Below the pieces are notes generated by a model. That model had not been told where the DNA came from and did not search any database. It saw nothing but the letters and a program-made list of their open reading frames with translations. From Spirochaeta sp. (lineage in GTDB: Bacteria > Spirochaetota > Spirochaetia > DSM-2461), in NCBI GenBank assembly GCA_030592625.1, contig JAUVIY010000112.1, forward strand, positions 1-7,885: a stretch of 7,885 nt of DNA. The letters run 5' to 3'. Within the stretch, counting starts at the first letter, position 1, and each line of letters begins with the position of its first letter. This document shows, piece by piece, positions 1 through 6,356 of the stretch. The position numbers and the translations under genes were made by a program.

Positions 1-1
1 A

Positions 2-439
2 AAGATTGAGGATGGTGGAACAGTACAACCTACGATGAGTACCTCTGAAATGGCTGATGCAATATATAAATTTATGCATAAAAAACTCGTTGATGAAACT
101 ATGGAAACTTTAAAAGAATTACTGGATTTAAAAGATGATCAAACGAGCAACGTAGATAAACCATGTGGAAATATATGTGATATTTGTAATTGTGAGATTA
201 ACGCATCAAATCGTGAAATAATAAGCGCTGATAAATTCAAACAGATTGTCCGCAATGGTTTTAATCCATTCAATGAAAACATCACTCATCCTCTTACAGG
301 GCTTCCCCTATCAGATCTTGGAGCTGCGCTTGGTCTTTCGGTTGAAGAACAATATGAAAATTGGAAAGAACAATCACTAAACACAGATGATGATTGGGCC
401 TTGTGCACAAACTGTGCGAAAATAGCAACACATCAATAA
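2..439 (+). CDS. Cysteine-pair (zinc-ribbon-like) hypothetical protein, probably 5'-partial
   Basis: I do not recognise this protein. The reading frame is open to the left edge of the window, so the gene may begin outside it. The first in-window ATG is at 35, but it has no well-placed ribosome binding site: the nearest purine-rich stretch ends about 16 bases away. The visible product is acidic and mostly helical in character at its N-terminus. It carries a cysteine cluster (CGNICDICNC, about residues 44-53 counted from the ATG at 35) and a second pair (CTNC) near the C-terminus. Two CxxC knuckles separated by about 70 residues would suit a structural zinc site, which is inference. Base composition is strikingly A+T-rich (for example 12 G/C of 60 at 61-120) and codon use is A/T-ending, unlike every gene downstream. 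This suggests horizontal acquisition. It stops with TAA at 437-439. Function is unknown. Confidence 0.6.
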   Translation, partial: KIEDGGTVQPTMSTSEMADAIYKFMHKKLVDETMETLKELLDLKDDQTSNVDKPCGNICDICNCEINASNREIISADKFKQIVRNGFNPFNENITHPLTGLPLSDLGAALGLSVEEQYENWKEQSLNTDDDWALCTNCAKIATHQ

Positions 440-530
440 ACATCCATCACAAAAATACGACACATGTAGGCCCGGCGACGGAAATCGTGAGAATATCACC
501 GGGAAGCTACGAAGATGCAGTTTCTCATAC

Positions 531-536
531 GATAAT
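531..536 (+). promoter_or_regulatory. Candidate -10 element (GATAAT) directly before the lipoprotein start
   Basis: GATAAT matches the TATAAT consensus at five of six positions and ends six bases before the ATG at 543. Transcription would therefore begin at or next to the start codon. No Shine-Dalgarno sequence is visible before this ATG and I see no good -35 hexamer. The rest of the gap 440-542 holds only a weak inverted repeat (471-478 with 496-503) and no other feature that I can support. Confidence 0.3.
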
Positions 537-542
537 CAGTAC

Positions 543-1391
543 ATGAAGCGACGCATAGTTCCTGCCGCCGTTCCAGCTGCGATATTAACTGTATTAATCG
601 TAATCGCCATGTCGGGTTGCCGCACCGTCGAAGAGCCCGCCCCCCAGCCGGTACCCCAAACAGTCCCTGAGCCCGAACCCGCCAGGGAACCTGACCCCCT
701 GGATATAGAATGGGGCGGTACGGCCTGGATTCTACCCGATCCACCGGATAAATCGCCGAAGGAATTTCCCGGGTACCGCGGTTTCTACCTGGGAAGAGAT
801 GGTCGGCTTCTGCTGATAAACCAGGACAATGCCGCCGGTAACAACTGGTTGGTTGAGGGAAACCGAATCTCTCTGTCCCTGCTGGAAGGAATTCCAAGTC
901 TGCCCCTGGATGGAACCTTTATCATTTTTCCCGGCTTACCGGCCTGCACTGCGAGCGGAGAAGAGATTCAGAGCATCAGACTGGTCCCGGAAGCTATGCC
1001 GGCAGCCGATGGTATTACCCTGAATCGGGTGATCGTGAATATCGACATCATCGAAAATCACTGGATACCCAGAAGCCTCAAAGGAGGTGATGAGGTGATG
1101 TGGCCCATGAATAGGGAGATCCATTTGATGCTGCTGCCCGGTGTCACCGGCATGGGTGTCCTGGGTTACGGCGGGGAAAACCGATTCCGGGGGGACGTAC
1201 AATTGGGAGAAGAATCTTTCGTCGTCGGACCCTTGTCGATGACCCGCCGTATCGGCCCGGCCTCTGAATTCGAGAACCTATATGTCCGGCGCATTTCCGA
1301 AACCAATCGCTTTGTTCAAGCCGGGGACGACCTGTTTCTCTATGCCGGCACTTATCCGGTGGTGGCATTCAGGGTAAGACTCTTCGACTAA
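543..1391 (+). CDS. META-domain (HslJ-like) lipoprotein
   Basis: This is a predicted exported lipoprotein of 282 residues. A basic start (MKRR) leads into a hydrophobic segment at about residues 8-24 and a relaxed lipobox MSGC, with Cys26 as the lipidation site. A proline/glutamate-rich linker covers about residues 29-53, followed by a globular region. The C-terminal part, roughly residue 168 onward, has the shape of a META domain: a W-containing first strand, a GYGGENRFRG turn, 'VGPLSMTRR', then a final 'DLFLYAGTYPVVAFRV' strand pair. The usual cysteine of the META 'T-x-x-x-C' segment is absent. The first half (about 55-160), with 'GTAWIL' and 'EGNRISLSL', may be a diverged second copy. META domains occur in HslJ-type envelope proteins of poorly defined role, so function is not assigned. 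No ATG, GTG or TTG lies upstream in frame after 474, which supports this start. The stop codon directly abuts the stop of the opposing gene at 1392. Confidence 0.8.
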   Translation: MKRRIVPAAVPAAILTVLIVIAMSGCRTVEEPAPQPVPQTVPEPEPAREPDPLDIEWGGTAWILPDPPDKSPKEFPGYRGFYLGRDGRLLLINQDNAAGNNWLVEGNRISLSLLEGIPSLPLDGTFIIFPGLPACTASGEEIQSIRLVPEAMPAADGITLNRVIVNIDIIENHWIPRSLKGGDEVMWPMNREIHLMLLPGVTGMGVLGYGGENRFRGDVQLGEESFVVGPLSMTRRIGPASEFENLYVRRISETNRFVQAGDDLFLYAGTYPVVAFRVRLFD

Positions 1392-1995
1392 TCAATACAC
1401 CACCAGTTTGTGAAACACGACAGTCTGGTACCCGCTGACGAAGACTCCCACCTCGTCCGGGGATTCCATGCCCTCGACAGTAAAATCAGCAATGGGAACA
1501 TCGTCCACCCGGAAGGAGTAGCGGTCGCCCGGGGCCCAGGCGATATCCCTCATGGACCAGCCGTAGCGGCCCTTCGGCACGAAAACCCGATACCCGAACC
1601 GAAGCGACCGGGTCTTCCACGGACATCCGGCCGATGAGAGCGGCAGTATCCCCGTCTATTTCGATTTTTCCACCGGTGAGAACCTTTACGGCGTAATGAC
1701 GGATGCCCCAGTCCGGATCCTCAAGAGCGGTCCCGAGGGACGAGGCGTCGAGTCCTGCCGGATCAGCGGAAAGAATGACTGTACTTACTGATGCCCTGAT
1801 AAAGTAAGTGTATGTTGTTGTCGTTGTCACTCCTCCGTAAGAGCCATAAAATCCGCTTGTGGCTGAGTCGACACTTTGATTCTGCTGTCGGAAGCTCAGG
1901 AATGTGATCCGTCCGGATTCCACCGGGATCAGGAACCGCTCCTCTTTTTGCTCAGGAGCAACGTCAGGATTGGTGTTTTGGTAATACCCTGGTTG
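1392..1995 (-). pseudogene. Decayed or recoded C-terminal coding region downstream of the DUF4870 gene (frameshifted)
   Basis: Directly after the amber stop of the DUF4870-like gene, the same frame stays open from 1995 down to 1486. It begins QPGYYQNTNPD, a natural continuation of the proline-rich linker before the stop. It reads sensibly through 'ITFLSFRQQNQ', a Thr/Tyr-rich stretch and 'DPDWGIRHYAVKVL' to 'SVEDPVAS' near 1600. The convincing C-terminus lies in another frame: from about 1598 to 1392 it reads FGYRVFVPKGRYGWSM, 'PGDRYSFRVDD', 'VGVFVSGYQTVVF', ending VVY-TGA. Dropping one base near 1599 joins the two. The tail resembles the last strands of a jelly-roll (laminin-G-like) domain, which is inference. 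No ATG starts this region. The first GTG is at 1923, poorly placed behind GAGGAG, and a CTG at 1932 lies six bases after it. The region is either a pseudogenised C-terminal half, a sequence error, or a separately started gene with one frameshift. Confidence 0.55.
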
Positions 1996-2487
1996 CTAAA
2001 AGCCTTCCGGCGGCCGATTGGGTCTTGTTCTCTCCCCACTGCCCTCCGGTGCATTCGGTCCGTACCAGTTATCAAAAGCCATGCGCCCGAAAATGGGAAA
2101 ATAAAAGAAATTGCCCTTGTACGCCCGACTCAAAGCCACCAGAGACATGACGAGATAGGCAACATTCAACGCAGCGACAAACGCCAGATAGATCCAGAAT
2201 GAATTATAGAATCCGAACTCTCTTACCAGGTTACGAATCAGCCAGAACAACAGACCGGCATTGGCAATGGTAACCGGAATCTGGGAAGTGAAGGACTGAA
2301 GAGCATGAAAGGCCACGAACTTCGATTTCTTTTTATGAATGCCGTAATAGATTCCGGCGGCCACCAGGTTCAGGAAGGGAAGCGGCAAACCGATACCCCA
2401 GGCGGCGAACATCATAAAGTACGCCCCCATGGCATCTTCCCTTTCCCGTCGGGGAATCTCATCCGGTTGCGGTAATATAATCGTCAT
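1996..2487 (-). CDS. DUF4870 (Tic20-like) small membrane protein
   Basis: This 163-residue protein shows the DUF4870/Tic20-like pattern at about residues 20-140. A hydrophobic hairpin around 'MMFAAWGIGLPLPFLNLVAAGIYY' comes first, then a cytoplasmic turn 'KKKSKFVAFHALQSFTSQ', two further membrane segments, and the closing 'ALSRAYKGNFFYFP'. The family consists of small multi-pass membrane proteins with no established reaction. After residue 140 the chain becomes a hydrophilic Pro/Gly/Arg linker that halts at an amber codon (1996-1998) and then continues in frame beyond it. The true product may therefore be longer. The start ATG overlaps the TGA of the upstream DUF4389 gene as ATGA (2484-2487), implying translational coupling. 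Its own Shine-Dalgarno signal is weak. Confidence 0.75.
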   Translation of the reverse strand: MTIILPQPDEIPRREREDAMGAYFMMFAAWGIGLPLPFLNLVAAGIYYGIHKKKSKFVAFHALQSFTSQIPVTIANAGLLFWLIRNLVREFGFYNSFWIYLAFVAALNVAYLVMSLVALSRAYKGNFFYFPIFGRMAFDNWYGPNAPEGSGERTRPNRPPEGF

Positions 2488-3068
2488 TCGGCACCATTGA
2501 ACGGCGGATAATCGTCGGTGTAGCAGGACAGATAAAGAGATACACGCATGCTCCAGCGGAGATAGTGAATGATGAAATCAAACATGCTCTCCGGGAATCT
2601 GCCGGTGAAGAGTATCGCCCACCAGGCCAGGAACTGAACGATGCCGACAGCCATGCCATAGAATCCCAGAAGGAATCCATGGGGAATGCCCACGTAGATC
2701 CAGCCGAACAGTGCTCTCACCAGAACCAGGCCCCGGCTGACACTCTCGGGATTCTCGAACTCAATTGTGGCCTCATCATTACTCCCGCCGGTTCCGATGG
2801 CGGGATAATCGTCCCGCATATTCATCAGTGAGGCGGTCAGGCGAATCTCCCACTGCCGGAATTTTTTCTGGAACTCATAGGTGCTTTCGGGGATGTGCCC
2901 GGTGAAGAGCACCGCCCAGAATTTGACAAAGTCGAGAATGCCGTACCATATGGACACGAAAAACAGCATGAAAGCATGGGGGAAGAGGATGTATATCCAT
3001 CCGAAAAAAGTACGCAGCAGAAGCTGCCCCCGGGAATTGCTCTCCTGAAGATTGAGTATCAGTTCCAT
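2484..3068 (-). CDS. Tandem DUF4389 membrane protein
   Basis: This 194-residue membrane protein is built from two copies of a DUF4389-type unit, about residues 1-92 and 100-194. Each copy has 'R-[TA]-[FL]-FGWIY' plus a Pro-His pair, then a hydrophobic helix, the motif [VI]LFTG-x-[IF]PES, an aromatic amphipathic helix containing W-x-x-R, and DDYP. Family function is unknown. Members are small integral membrane proteins, often found as tandem copies. A clear ribosome binding site, AAGGA at 3080-3076, lies seven bases before the ATG and fixes the start. It is the first gene of a minus-strand pair with the DUF4870 protein (4-base overlap), so the two probably act in the same membrane process. Confidence 0.85.
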   Translation of the reverse strand: MELILNLQESNSRGQLLLRTFFGWIYILFPHAFMLFFVSIWYGILDFVKFWAVLFTGHIPESTYEFQKKFRQWEIRLTASLMNMRDDYPAIGTGGSNDEATIEFENPESVSRGLVLVRALFGWIYVGIPHGFLLGFYGMAVGIVQFLAWWAILFTGRFPESMFDFIIHYLRWSMRVSLYLSCYTDDYPPFNGAE

Positions 3069-3075
3069 AGAAACG

Positions 3076-3080
3076 TCCTT
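3076..3080 (-). promoter_or_regulatory. Ribosome binding site for the DUF4389 gene
   Basis: AAGGA on the minus strand, spaced seven bases from the ATG at 3068. Candidate minus-strand -10 hexamers just upstream are TAGAAT (3102-3097) and TATAAG (3109-3104), without a convincing -35. Confidence 0.55.
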
Positions 3081-3147
3081 ATAAATCCCATTATTTATTC
3101 TATCTTATACAGTCATGATTAAATCTCAAGATGAACCCGGAATAACG

Positions 3148-3176
3148 ATAACATTTCCGCCTTTATCATCTACAAT
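3148..3176 (+). promoter_or_regulatory. Candidate promoter of the Nudix gene
   Basis: ATAACA (3148-3153) and TACAAT (3171-3176) are separated by exactly 17 bases. They match TTGACA and TATAAT at four and five positions. Transcription would start around 3183, at the ATG at 3184, giving a leaderless message. The match could be chance in this A+T-rich stretch. Confidence 0.35.
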
Positions 3177-3183
3177 CCCGGCT

Positions 3184-3747
3184 ATGTCCGCCGATTTTCG
3201 AAACAATCTTGATAATTATCAGAGCCGTTATCCCGAGGAAACATCTCGTGTTGACCTCTTTCGCTCCCTTTTATCCCTTCCCGACGCCTTTTGCAGAACC
3301 TGTAGCCCGGGTCATTTTACCGCTTCCGCACTGATTCTTGACTCCTCAAAGACCCGGGTACTGCTGGTGGAGCACAGGAAACTGGGCTTCTGGGTTCAGC
3401 CCGGGGGGCATGCCGACGGAGAGACTCATCTTGAAAACGTGGCTTCCAGGGAAGTGGAGGAAGAAACCGGAATATCGGAATTTCTGAGTGAAAACTCGAT
3501 TCTCGACCTGGATATCCATCCCATCCCGGCCCGGAAAGACGAGGCTGCCCATTACCACTACGACGTCCGATACCTTTTCATCGCGAATCCCGCTCTACCA
3601 CTGATTCTCAGCAACGAATCAACTGACCTCCGCTGGATTGCAGTCGAGGGTCTGAAGGACTTCACCCGGGAAGAGTCGATGTTCAGGATGCTGAAGAAGG
3701 CCGGGGCTCTGTCGGATGTCGGCCCGTCAGGTATTACGCGGCGTTGA
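3184..3747 (+). CDS. Nudix hydrolase
   Basis: This 187-residue Nudix-family enzyme is predicted to hydrolyse a nucleoside diphosphate linked to another moiety, using divalent metal; the substrate cannot be read from sequence. The family layout is complete: an N-terminal helix 'NNLDNYQSRYPEE', 'GHFTASALILD', 'LLVEHRKLGFWVQPGGHADGE', and the Nudix box running into REVEEETGI, whose Glu residues bind metal. In the first half of the box the usual glutamate eight residues into 'GGHADGxx' is threonine, with Glu one place earlier; related members of this 'GGHADG' group vary there too. I chose the ATG at 3184 because homologues begin near this point and a -10-like hexamer sits just before it. An ATG at 3115 would add 23 residues of unconvincing sequence. 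Neither has a Shine-Dalgarno. The 3' end overlaps the convergent gamma-subunit gene by 14 bases. Confidence 0.85.
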   Translation: MSADFRNNLDNYQSRYPEETSRVDLFRSLLSLPDAFCRTCSPGHFTASALILDSSKTRVLLVEHRKLGFWVQPGGHADGETHLENVASREVEEETGISEFLSENSILDLDIHPIPARKDEAAHYHYDVRYLFIANPALPLILSNESTDLRWIAVEGLKDFTREESMFRMLKKAGALSDVGPSGITRR

Positions 3748-4288
3748 TTTTTTCTGTTATCTCATATCCGGCATGAAGTATGCGCCGGTTCACCGGATTG
3801 TGCTTCCGGTTCCGGGCGGATATCACCTCATCCAGTGCCGCTTCCACGGCATCCATGGGTACCAGATCGGGCTTGAGTTTCAAGAGCGCCCCGATAGCCG
3901 CCATGTTGGCACCTCTTTCAGTGCCTTCGGCCAGGGAGAGATCAGTGGCGTCCAGAGGAATAAGAACCAGATCAGACCGCGTTGGAGCCATCTTCACCAG
4001 CGAGGAATTCCAGATCAATAGCCCTCCGGGGCGAATCCGGGACTCGAATTTGGCCACCGAGGGGCCGTTCAGGGCAATGACGATACTCGGGCGTTCAATG
4101 ACCGGTGAAGCGATTTCTTCATCGCTGATTACCACTGAGCAATTGGCTGTTCCACCCCGCATTTCAGCGCCGTAAGAGGGAATATGGGATACATGCTTCC
4201 CCTGCCGCATGGCCGCGACACAGAGAAGTCTGCCGGTAAGCAGAACGCCCTGTCCGCCGAACCCGGCAATGATGAGTTCTTCGGTCAT
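3734..4288 (-). CDS. 2-oxoacid:ferredoxin oxidoreductase, gamma subunit
   Basis: This 184-residue gamma subunit belongs to a CoA-dependent 2-oxoacid:ferredoxin oxidoreductase. Together with alpha and beta it forms the complex that converts a 2-oxoacid plus CoA to acyl-CoA and CO2 while reducing ferredoxin. The family marks are clear: N-terminal 'IIAGFGGQGVLLTG' (residues 6-19), then 'HIPSYGAEMRGGTANCSVVIS', and a mid-chain 'RPGGLLIWNSSLV'. Length is normal for a free-standing gamma subunit. The ATG at 4288 is chosen because it forms an ATGA overlap with the stop of the beta gene and begins the conserved strand at once. Longer in-frame extensions are only beta-gene shadow. A GAGGAG lies 11 bases upstream. 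It is the last gene of the operon, and its end overlaps the convergent Nudix gene; no terminator hairpin is visible. Confidence 0.92.
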   Translation of the reverse strand: MTEELIIAGFGGQGVLLTGRLLCVAAMRQGKHVSHIPSYGAEMRGGTANCSVVISDEEIASPVIERPSIVIALNGPSVAKFESRIRPGGLLIWNSSLVKMAPTRSDLVLIPLDATDLSLAEGTERGANMAAIGALLKLKPDLVPMDAVEAALDEVISARNRKHNPVNRRILHAGYEITEKINAA

Positions 4289-5064
4289 GAGGCCTGTTTC
4301 TCCTCTTTCTTCTCTTCCGGTCGATCCCGGAATTTCTTCAGGGGAAACCAGGGAATCATAGCGTCTTTCACCCAGTCGGCTCCGACAACCGGTTCCACAC
4401 CCAAGTTGGTGGGGCACATGGAAAGGATTTCCACGAATGAATATCCCAGCCCCTCTTTCTGATACTTCAGGGCTTTGAGAATGGCTTTCTTCGTCTTTCT
4501 CACCGAGGCAGGATTGTGAACCGAAGTACGCTCGATGTAGACCGGAGACTCCAGAGTATCCAGAAGCTCGCAGGCCCGAATGGGGAAACCGACTTCGGCG
4601 GGATTTCGGCCGTAGGGGCTGGTCAGGGTTTTCTGGCCTTCCAGAGTGGTGGGTGCCATCTGTCCGCCGGTCATACCATAGACGGCGTTGTTGACGAAGA
4701 TGATGGTGATGTCTTCACCCCGATTGGCCGTGTGGATGGTTTCCCCGGTACCGATGGCCAGCAGGTCACCGTCTCCCTGATAGGATATCACCATCTTGTC
4801 CGGGAGGGCCCGCTTGAGCCCGGTGGCCACCGCCGGCGCCCTGCCGTGGGCGGCCTCGAGACCATCGACTTCAATGTATTTATAAGCCAGAACCGCACAC
4901 CCCACCGGAGCAATCAGGATGGTCCGATCCAGAACCTCCAGCTCCTCAAGAGCCTCGGCAATGAGTTTATGTATAATCCCGTGTCCGCATCCGGCGCAAT
5001 AATGGGTCCGGACGTCGGTGAGTCCCTTAGGACGCTTGTACATGGGTATGGTTTTCGCGCTCAT
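4285..5064 (-). CDS. 2-oxoacid:ferredoxin oxidoreductase, beta (TPP-binding) subunit
   Basis: This 259-residue beta subunit binds thiamine pyrophosphate and carries out decarboxylation of the 2-oxoacid. Visible marks are the CAGCGHG motif (Cys23, Cys26), 'PVGCAVLAYKY', and the TPP/Mg site GDGD at 97-100 followed by 'VNNAVYGMTGGQ' at 124-135. A conserved 'TSPYGRNPAEVG' follows, with 'VEILSMCPTNLG' further on. The C-terminus ends in a Lys/Glu-rich tail. The ATG at 5064 has AAAGGA nine bases upstream (5079-5074), and is preferred to the ATG at 5043, which has none. Starting there, the gene overlaps the end of the alpha gene by 38 bases, unusually long for this operon. It is joined to the gamma gene by an ATGA overlap. 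Substrate specificity (2-oxoisovalerate or 2-oxoglutarate) is not decidable from this chain. Confidence 0.92.
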   Translation of the reverse strand: MSAKTIPMYKRPKGLTDVRTHYCAGCGHGIIHKLIAEALEELEVLDRTILIAPVGCAVLAYKYIEVDGLEAAHGRAPAVATGLKRALPDKMVISYQGDGDLLAIGTGETIHTANRGEDITIIFVNNAVYGMTGGQMAPTTLEGQKTLTSPYGRNPAEVGFPIRACELLDTLESPVYIERTSVHNPASVRKTKKAILKALKYQKEGLGYSFVEILSMCPTNLGVEPVVGADWVKDAMIPWFPLKKFRDRPEEKKEEKQAS

Positions 5065-6106
5065 AACTATTAATCCTTTCGATAATGTCGTCCAGGGCGG
5101 GTACGGCGCCGCCGGCTCGGCCGTAAAGATCAACTTCCACCTCTCCGTTCACCGACAGTTTCACATCTTCCACAAGCTGACCCATACTCATCTCAACGGT
5201 GAGTACCTTGCCGGCATTCCTCGCTATCTCATGCAGTTCCCGGTCCGGGAAGGGCCAGAGCGAGAGGGGGCGGAACAAACCGGCTTTCACACCTTCATCC
5301 CGAAGCCGATCAACTGCTTTCCTGGCGATGCGGGCTGCGGTACCGTAGGCAACAATAAGCCATTCCGCGTTATCCGTATGGTAGGTGTCGATACGTCTGA
5401 TGTTCTCGCTGATCAGATCGTATTTCTCCTGCAGGTGCAGGTTGTGTTCCTCCAGGGCATTGTCCGGAATAAGCTTCAGAGATGCGATGATATTCTTGCT
5501 GCGACCTTTGGCTCCGGTTAGAGCCCAGGGCTTCTCGAAGGTTTTACCCGTTGGTTCCGGCAGAACGACCGGCTCAGACATCTGTCCGATATAGCCGTCG
5601 GCAAGAATCAAGACGGGTATCCGGTACTGATCGGCCAGATCGAAAGCGTCTACGGTAAAATCCGCCAGCTCCTGGGCACTTCCCGGAGCAAGGACGATGG
5701 TCCGATAATCCCCGTTGCCTCCACCCCGGGTGGCCTGGAAATAATCCCCCTGGGCACCTGCGATGGCACCCAGTCCGGGTCCGCCCCGCATAACGTTAAC
5801 AAGGACACAGGGCAGTTCGGAACCTGCAATGTAGGAAATACCTTCCTGCTTGAGAGCCATACCGGGAGAAGAAGAACTGGTCATGGCCCTCACTCCACCG
5901 GCAGCTGCGCCCAAAACCATGCTGATGGCCGCCAGCTCACTTTCGGCCTGGAGAAAGGTTCCTCCGACTTCCGGCATCCGCCGGGACATATAAGCGGGAA
6001 TCTCATTCTGCGGTGTGATGGGATAGGCAAAATATTGCCTGCACCCGGCGATAATCGCCGCCTCGGCCAGAGCTTCGTTACCTTTCATCAATACGGTTTT
6101 AGACAT
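5027..6106 (-). CDS. vorB: 2-oxoacid:ferredoxin oxidoreductase, alpha subunit (VorB-like)
   Basis: This 359-residue alpha subunit most resembles the group annotated as 3-methyl-2-oxobutanoate (ketoisovalerate) oxidoreductase VorB. It contains the pyrimidine-binding half of the TPP site and the conserved 'YPITPQNEI' (residues 28-36), whose Thr is characteristic of this enzyme class. These are followed by 'AESELAAISMVLGAAAGG', 'TSSSSPGMALKQEG', 'NVMRGGPGLG', and a C-terminal transketolase-like domain ('GVKAGLFRPLSLWPFP'). Length fits VorB (about 350) rather than fused pyruvate:ferredoxin enzymes. The start is set by GGTGGAGG just upstream and a one-base TGATG overlap with the ferredoxin stop. 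The VorB name is family-level, and a 2-oxoglutarate (KorA) role remains possible. Expected location is cytoplasmic, in an anaerobic or microaerobic metabolism. Confidence 0.9.
   Translation of the reverse strand: MSKTVLMKGNEALAEAAIIAGCRQYFAYPITPQNEIPAYMSRRMPEVGGTFLQAESELAAISMVLGAAAGGVRAMTSSSSPGMALKQEGISYIAGSELPCVLVNVMRGGPGLGAIAGAQGDYFQATRGGGNGDYRTIVLAPGSAQELADFTVDAFDLADQYRIPVLILADGYIGQMSEPVVLPEPTGKTFEKPWALTGAKGRSKNIIASLKLIPDNALEEHNLHLQEKYDLISENIRRIDTYHTDNAEWLIVAYGTAARIARKAVDRLRDEGVKAGLFRPLSLWPFPDRELHEIARNAGKVLTVEMSMGQLVEDVKLSVNGEVEVDLYGRAGGAVPALDDIIERINSYERENHTHVQAS
5074..5079 (-). promoter_or_regulatory. Ribosome binding site deciding the beta-subunit start
   Basis: AAAGGA on the minus strand, nine bases before the ATG at 5064, inside the 3' end of the alpha gene. 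It favours the longer start and the 38-base gene overlap. Confidence 0.55.
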
Positions 6107-6330
6107 CAGACGGCCTCCACCAGTTTGTCAATCTCTATTGCAGCTTCCGGACACATCACCGCACAGGCACCACAGGCGATACAAAGAGATTCGTCGGTAC
6201 AGACGGTGTAGTAAGCACCTTGGTCGTTGAGATCTGTTGTTTTCACCAGGATGTCTTTCGGACAGTTGGCGATGCAAAGGCCGCAGCCCTTGCATCTTTC
6301 CTTATCTATTATGGGTATGCCCCGGTTCAT
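6106..6330 (-). CDS. 2[4Fe-4S] ferredoxin subunit of the 2-oxoacid oxidoreductase
   Basis: This 74-residue ferredoxin-type subunit has two complete CxxCxxCxxxCP motifs, at residues 13-24 and 50-61, and so is expected to carry two [4Fe-4S] clusters. An additional Cys44 sits between them. In this enzyme family the small subunit (delta, like VorC or PorD) passes electrons from the TPP site to free ferredoxin. The ATG at 6330 is fixed by a perfect AAGGAGG (6342-6336) five bases upstream. In-frame sequence further upstream is A+T-rich intergenic DNA and not coding. This is the first gene of the four-gene operon, and its TGA overlaps the alpha-subunit ATG by one base. An inverted repeat sits 27 bases before the start and may control the operon. 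Confidence 0.93.
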   Translation of the reverse strand: MNRGIPIIDKERCKGCGLCIANCPKDILVKTTDLNDQGAYYTVCTDESLCIACGACAVMCPEAAIEIDKLVEAV

Positions 6331-6335
6331 CGAGG

Positions 6336-6342
6336 CCTCCTT
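6336..6342 (-). promoter_or_regulatory. Strong Shine-Dalgarno of the ferredoxin gene
   Basis: AAGGAGG on the minus strand, five bases before the ATG at 6330. It is the strongest ribosome binding site in the window and sets the start of the 74-residue ferredoxin. Confidence 0.8.
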
Positions 6343-6356
6343 AATCGGACTTGTTT

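Noticed and set aside
471..503. Inverted repeat CCCGGCGA / TCACCGGG upstream of the lipoprotein gene as a terminator
   Set aside because: The stem has a mismatch on the plus strand, the loop is 17 bases, and no run of T follows. It could be chance in a G+C-rich patch.
4289..4417. N-terminal extension of the gamma subunit to 4417
   Set aside because: It translates the end of the beta gene in another frame. The ATGA overlap and conserved strand start at 4288 fit the family length.
4516..5073. Long plus-strand open frame opposite the beta-subunit gene
   Set aside because: It lies wholly antisense to a well-supported gene, has no recognisable domain or ribosome binding site, and is a shadow of G+C-rich codon use.
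5018..5521. Plus-strand open frame opposite the alpha-subunit gene
   Set aside because: Antisense to conserved VorB sequence, with no family features. A composition shadow.
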